From positions 150,188 through 214,187 of the forward strand of contig QANU01020707.1 in the NCBI GenBank assembly GCA_003254905.1: a stretch of DNA of 64,000 bases, given 5' to 3'. Of the stretch, positions 59,945 through 64,000 are shown one piece after another. Position numbers and translations under genes: made by a program. Within the stretch, counting starts at the first letter, position 1. Each line of letters begins with the position of its first letter. The DNA comes from Nissolia schottii (taxonomy: Eukaryota > Streptophyta > Magnoliopsida > Fabales > Fabaceae). The notes under the pieces were generated by a model. The model saw nothing but the letters and a program-made list of their open reading frames with translations. It did not search any database and was not told where the DNA came from.

Positions 59945-60761
59945 ACCACTATTATTCAATGGCTTCTGAAAACCATTGTAGGCGTTCCCTTGTGGTTGGC
60001 CCATTTTAGCATTTGTACCTTGTTGCAATACTTGAGGATTAACATCACCATTCTGAAACCTTGAACTTGCATGATTATGATCCTCATTGTAAACTACCAT
60101 TCACCAGTTTTCAAGACTAGCCATGTTAGCATCAACAGGGAAAGAATTTCCTCTGCTCTTCTCATTGTTGCTTGAGTTCATGGCTATGTCAACGACTGAC
60201 AGAGATGGCAAACCCACATTCTCTTGAACATTCTGTATTCTTCTAGCCATTGTAACTTTCCCAGACTGAGGAACTACAGTAGGATTGCTTCCCTGCCCCC
60301 TAGTATTGGCACCTCCAACATTATTCACATTCTATCAAGGAGTATCCAACTCATGTTGTTTCAGTTCATTATGAACCGTGGCTTTCACAATATCAACAAT
60401 TTGACTATTCACCCACTCCATTAAGTCATTTGTGCCCAACTCACTCTGCTAACGAATGAATGAAGCAGTAACCGTCATAAGTTGTATCTCCTCCTTAACC
60501 TTCTTAGCTGTAGGAGATTTGACGAAGACATGTTTTTGAGGAACCACGCCAGCCTCTCTAACTGGTTGCTCTTGAGACATGTTAAGAATTCCCAAAGTAG
60601 CCTGATTGGTAGCCGAAGATTAATCCCCTTTTGATTTGTTTTTTTTGGTGTATATGTGACTATTGAGAAAACACTTGTAGTCAAAGCCTTACCAGACCTC
60701 AACTACATATGCCAAAAACGATTAAAACTAGGTGTGTGAAACTCCACACTTTGCCTATGGA

Positions 60762-60782
60762 GGTCCCACCGGGCATGCCAAA
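60762..60782 (-). other. Primer-binding-site-like sequence
   Basis: Minus strand TTGGCATGCCCGGTGGGACC just upstream of the gag region, next to a TAACA-type LTR end near 60788. The form is that of primer sites in Tat/Ogre-like plant elements. Confidence 0.5.
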
Positions 60783-61772
60783 TTATGTTACCACAAAAAT
60801 TGACTTCTCATCTAAAGCAAATGTATCAGTCTTAGAACGAAATAGTAACGGATCCCTAGACGAGGCAATTCCACCAAAAGGGCAACCCAACCCTTTGGTT
60901 ATGACTTCTCCAAGCACTAGCACTATGAACAAGTCTTGGACAAAGGCATGGAATGAGAAACACGTTGCATTAATCAATAGCCAACATTTACACCAAATCC
61001 ACAAACTTTGGATAAAGTTATGTGGAAAACTACAACTATAACTTAACTAAAAGAGAAAAAGTGCATAAAAGCAAGTAAAGCAAAGTAAAATTTGTGTTGA
61101 GATGTGTTTATTTGCCTTCTCCTATGTTTTGAAGGCTTAAATACTCTTGACAAATAACCCAATTGCTGCTGTGGTGTAACTTCCAACTCCACTACGTAGC
61201 AAAAGTCATCCTACTACAGCCAATGGAACTGCCCACTCTGAAAATCACTCCTAAAGATTAACTCTTACTTTAGTCATTCTTGCATGACTATTTTCATAGT
61301 TTCATAGTCCCTTGACACCTCGGCTAAAGTCTTCGAACCAACCAATTCCCTTAGCTATGAAATAACTTAACTTTATGGATCCTTCAGCCGGTGAGAGTTG
61401 CTTCTTCTTACCTAGCAGTGAATCTCTCTTTCCAATTCCTTCGGCTAAAGCATGATCCAAATTTGAAATTCGAGTGGTAGCAGTATCAAAAGCGTAAAAG
61501 TTATCGCTTTTAAGTTTTAAAGTTAGCTTTTAACTACCTTGTTCGCAAGTGTTGATATCGTCTACATCAGAGTTATTACTCATTGTACCAAATACATCAA
61601 TTGTTTTTGTCCTCATTATTATACTATCACTCTAGGGTGTTTGTGTATACATAGTGTTCAAATAACACCACTCTATATATTATACTATAAGTAGGATTCT
61701 CACTCCTCTCAAGTAACTCATTATGGCTCACTGTTCTATCGATATAACTTTTGAATAAGAAACGAAAAAAAA
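60783..61772 (-). repeat. Probable 5' LTR of the gag-bearing element
   Basis: Lies directly outside the primer-site-like sequence on the minus strand. Its outer end is not identified and may be lost at the N at 61773. Open stretches here (60709-61041, 60783-61004) are not recognised. Confidence 0.4.
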
Positions 61773-62125
61773 NTCCTCTTCAGCCTCTAGAGAAATCTCG
61801 GAGATCGAGGGCATGTCTTAGTATGCTGCGGAGGGTCCTGCCTCAGCGTCGTAGGTACGCGGAGCTAGGCGTCATTTGAAGAATGGGTTTACCCTCTTCC
61901 TTGGTCCTTGATAGTAACAAGACGATCGCATGGGAGGTAAAGAATTTGGGTCCACCTCGATGTCTTTCTCGTACGATGGAGACTCCTCGTCGTCGTCATC
62001 TAGGATGATTGGTGTAGCCGGTGTGGATCCTCAGTCTTCTGGTAGCGAGAGGCCACGTACTCCCATCGCAACCGTAGTACAGGGTTTACACGACAGGGAG
62101 CCATACTCTGCTCGCGTCTGATCCG

Positions 62126-62161
62126 TCAGTGTGAAGGTTCGTCACTGTCATCTGACACCAT
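62126..62161 (-). CDS. LTR micro-ORF, short form (11 codons)
   Basis: MVSDDSDEPSH then TGA. It occupies the place of the 21-22-codon frames in the other LTRs and keeps the Met-x-Ser start and an Asp-Glu-Pro tail. Could be chance; included because of its position. Confidence 0.3.
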   Translation of the reverse strand: MVSDDSDEPSH

Positions 62162-63301
62162 AAATGAGCGGGATTAGAACCATGCGTTCTTAGTGGCCAC
62201 CTCTAAAGGTTTCTACGTTTCTTTGGCTCGGTTATGATCTAGGCCGCTCAGAAAATCCCTAAGTGTCATGCCATTCTACAATCCCTAGTCCATTTTTAAT
62301 CTTGTTAATTCTAAACGGCTTTATCTACATTACTAGGTGATGGAGGACTTCTAATATTTACCTTAAGGGATTAAGGGTTACCTATCAAGCTTATTATTAC
62401 CCGTCGTACTGTACTTAGGGGATATTAGGGCTTACTTTCGGGTAGTTATACTAGGCCCTCTTACCGTACATATCTTTACATACATATATATATACACATA
62501 TAGACATTCAATCACATTCCATGCATGAGGGGCTGGGGGTTATCTTACGCGCCCTATGGTTGCATCCTCTTTCGTTACTTTTCTTGTTTATCGTTCTCCT
62601 TTGCAGTCTGTGGGATTGTTGTCCCATTCGGCTACAACCCACTTATTGTTACCGTCTTCGTCGGCAACCAGGGAGCGCTTTCCTGAGTGGTAGCTAACCA
62701 TGAATGCTCGCAAGCATATTCTCATCGACCGATGATAGGAGGTGACCATCCAGCATGCCGGATGGTGAGGGGCCCACCCTATGATGGTGCCAAGAGTGGA
62801 CTCGTGCCTTTCTAATCTTTCTTTTTAACTTGAGCTGTTGCAAGCCCCTTACCGGCGGCCTTAACTTTCTCTATTTCTCTTTTCTTTCTTTCTTGACATC
62901 CAGGTGAAAACCCGCGTTCAGGACTATGCCTGTGTTTCTTTAAACTTTGGACCAGTTTACCTTGCGAAACTGGCGGGAGCTTGTTAGGTGTGACGTGCCA
63001 AGAGAATGGAAATTCCTATTACATAGCTACGTAATTTTCTTCAAGGTATACCGAGCCCTTGTTGGCCGAAACCTTCTTAAGAAATATTCTTGTTCCCTAG
63101 GTTCAATTATGATCTTCATTTACGTTAAGCATCACATTTCTAGTGATCTAGGATTGCCCTACGGTCCTAGTGGCAACTGTGTCCTCGTGATGCATGACCA
63201 CACATATATATAACTCGTACATAAATGGCACATTCATTTACATAAAGGAAACTTCATACTGGAGTCTGAAACCTAGATCATCTGAATGATATTCTTTAGG
63301 T

Positions 63302-63608
63302 CATTCGAATGGCTCTGGGTTCTGACTCATAGGATAGTGCAAAAAGGATGGTCATTCGAATGCCCCATGAATGGTCATTCGAATGATTCTGGCTTTTTCT
63401 CTCTAAATCCCTCAGGGAGGTTGGTCATTTGAATCCCCAAGGCCAAGGCATTCGAATGACTAGCCTCTGTAGCCTTTAAAATTGTAAATCCTCATGACAT
63501 CATTCGAATGACTCTAAGGCAGTCATTTGAATAACTCGTGGTGTTTCACACTTGATTTCTTAAACATTCGTGGTTCATTCAAATGTCCCTGGGGGATTCA
63601 TTCGAATG
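63302..63608. repeat. CATTCGAATG palindrome array (61.8-kb LTR)
   Basis: Six exact copies (63302, 63353, 63376, 63449, 63501, 63599) and at least four one-mismatch copies within 310 bp. Confidence 0.95.
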
Positions 63609-64000
63609 ACCACTGACCTGAAACAGGACCTGATGGTTTTTCTCGCCTCCCATCCTTGCACCAACCCATTTTCTTTACTCTAAACACACATACATCTTAC
63701 ATACATCACCCAAGGGTGATTAGGACTAGCTTTACCCCCACCTTAGAGGATGGTTTGTTTGTTGAAGAGGGAGGCTTGGAACTCCACGCTTTTTCTTCTC
63801 TGCTCACTGAGAAGGAAGACTTAGGAATATGGTGATGATGATGGTGGTGGCTTAAGGTGGAGAAATAGGAGATAGAAGTGATGGTTGGTGACCTAGTGGT
63901 GTCTCAGGGAAATGGAAATAAAGCCTTAGGTTTGGCTTCCTTTGATTTTTCTCTTGGAAAGAAAATGAAAGAAGAGGAGGGTGAGGAAATGGAATTTTGG

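Larger units (their letters stand above)
57291..60702 (-). pseudogene. Ty3/gypsy gag (Tat/Ogre-like), broken and split by a solo LTR
   Basis: From high to low coordinates on the minus strand: MRSGKALTTS (60702), a stretch with NVGGANTRGQGSNP (60328), a Q/N-rich region (NAYNGFQKPLNN near 59970), solo LTR, NVGGYQQ-type short repeats (58450-58240), then 58097-57834 with VPFPRGFKMLDFEN and a capsid-type end (KICSKCCMHLPESECIKIFVNNMHPQLKEKL compressed over 57590-57480, with stops). Many stops and frame changes. No pol domain is present; the sequence ends at a repeat at 57290. The family assignment is by pattern. Confidence 0.65.
61774..64000 (-). mobile_element. Partial LTR of the 31-kb family, runs off the window
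   Basis: Shares with 31033-33744, in inverse orientation, a micro-ORF (62126-62161), the GGGCGCGTAAGA..CCCC block (about 62530-62560), TGCATGAG and a CATTCGAATG array at the matching place. GGCCGCTCAGAAAATCCCTAAG and GGCTTTATCTACATTACTA near 62245-62335 match the 35.4-kb LTR. The left side begins at an N (61773), which may be an assembly join. A minus-strand acidic stretch (LDDDDEESPSYEKD) lies near 61990. Confidence 0.75.

Overview
The window is nuclear DNA from a flowering plant, most likely a eudicot. Introns are long and AT-rich, and plant transposon families dominate. The only intact conventional gene I can support is a plant COI1 (jasmonate co-receptor) homologue. The genus cannot be read from the sequence. 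Two single N characters (13240 and 61773) show that it comes from an assembly.

Layout. 60-2990: decayed LINE with endonuclease and reverse transcriptase, + strand. 3594-8813: COI1-like gene on the minus strand, three exons, 595 codons, no visible defect. 9998-13702: Mutator-like element with ~290-bp inverted arms and a 9-bp target duplication, holding an older repeat and a 1.1-kb non-autonomous hAT element (12290-13400, 8-bp target duplication). 14269-17700: promoter-bearing repeat and a broken hAT transposase (BED/DUF659/hATC) on the minus strand. 18236-18660: inverted-repeat MITE. 19300-22850: decayed multi-exon gene of the kind carried with Ulp1-like proteases in plants, whose introns are packed with the word TTTGTGCA. 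24796-25723: second copy of the non-autonomous hAT family. 25724-30200: mostly unassignable AT-rich DNA. 30204-34130: remnant of another LTR element, interrupted by a 2.7-kb solo LTR (31033-33744). 34818-47816: complete 13-kb Ty3/gypsy chromovirus-type retrotransposon on the minus strand, itself interrupted by a related solo LTR (40692-43360). 47822-55600: AT-rich DNA with MITEs and a tRNA-derived SINE (53556-53739). 55604-61772: repeat fragments and a decayed Ty3/gypsy gag region (Tat/Ogre-like by eye) split by a 1.4-kb solo LTR (58532-59944). 61774-64000: part of another LTR of the 31-kb family, running off the window.

How the parts relate. Nearly everything outside COI1 is nested transposon sequence. 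Exact target-site duplications fix seven insertions or boundaries: AAAGA, TTGAA, CCGAT, ACCAC, CTAGGGAT, ATCAGAAC, and a 17-nt duplication around the SINE. A 9-bp near-duplication (CTAATTTTY) bounds the Mutator-like element. Removing the solo LTR at 40692-43360 with one copy of CCGAT would leave one continuous reading frame from protease into reverse transcriptase.

Most unusual observations. (1) TTTGTGCA occurs 26 times, always in the same orientation, only in the non-coding parts of a gene-like unit. (2) A tiny open frame of about 21 codons, starting ATG-ACT and ending in an acidic, proline-containing tail, is kept at the same place in four long LTRs, with a shorter version in a fifth. (3) Arrays of short palindromes occupy the same place in these LTRs, but the word differs between subfamilies: CGCTCAGCG in one, CATTCGAATG in the other. 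CGCTCAGCG-like words also appear in an unrelated LTR at 58.5 kb.
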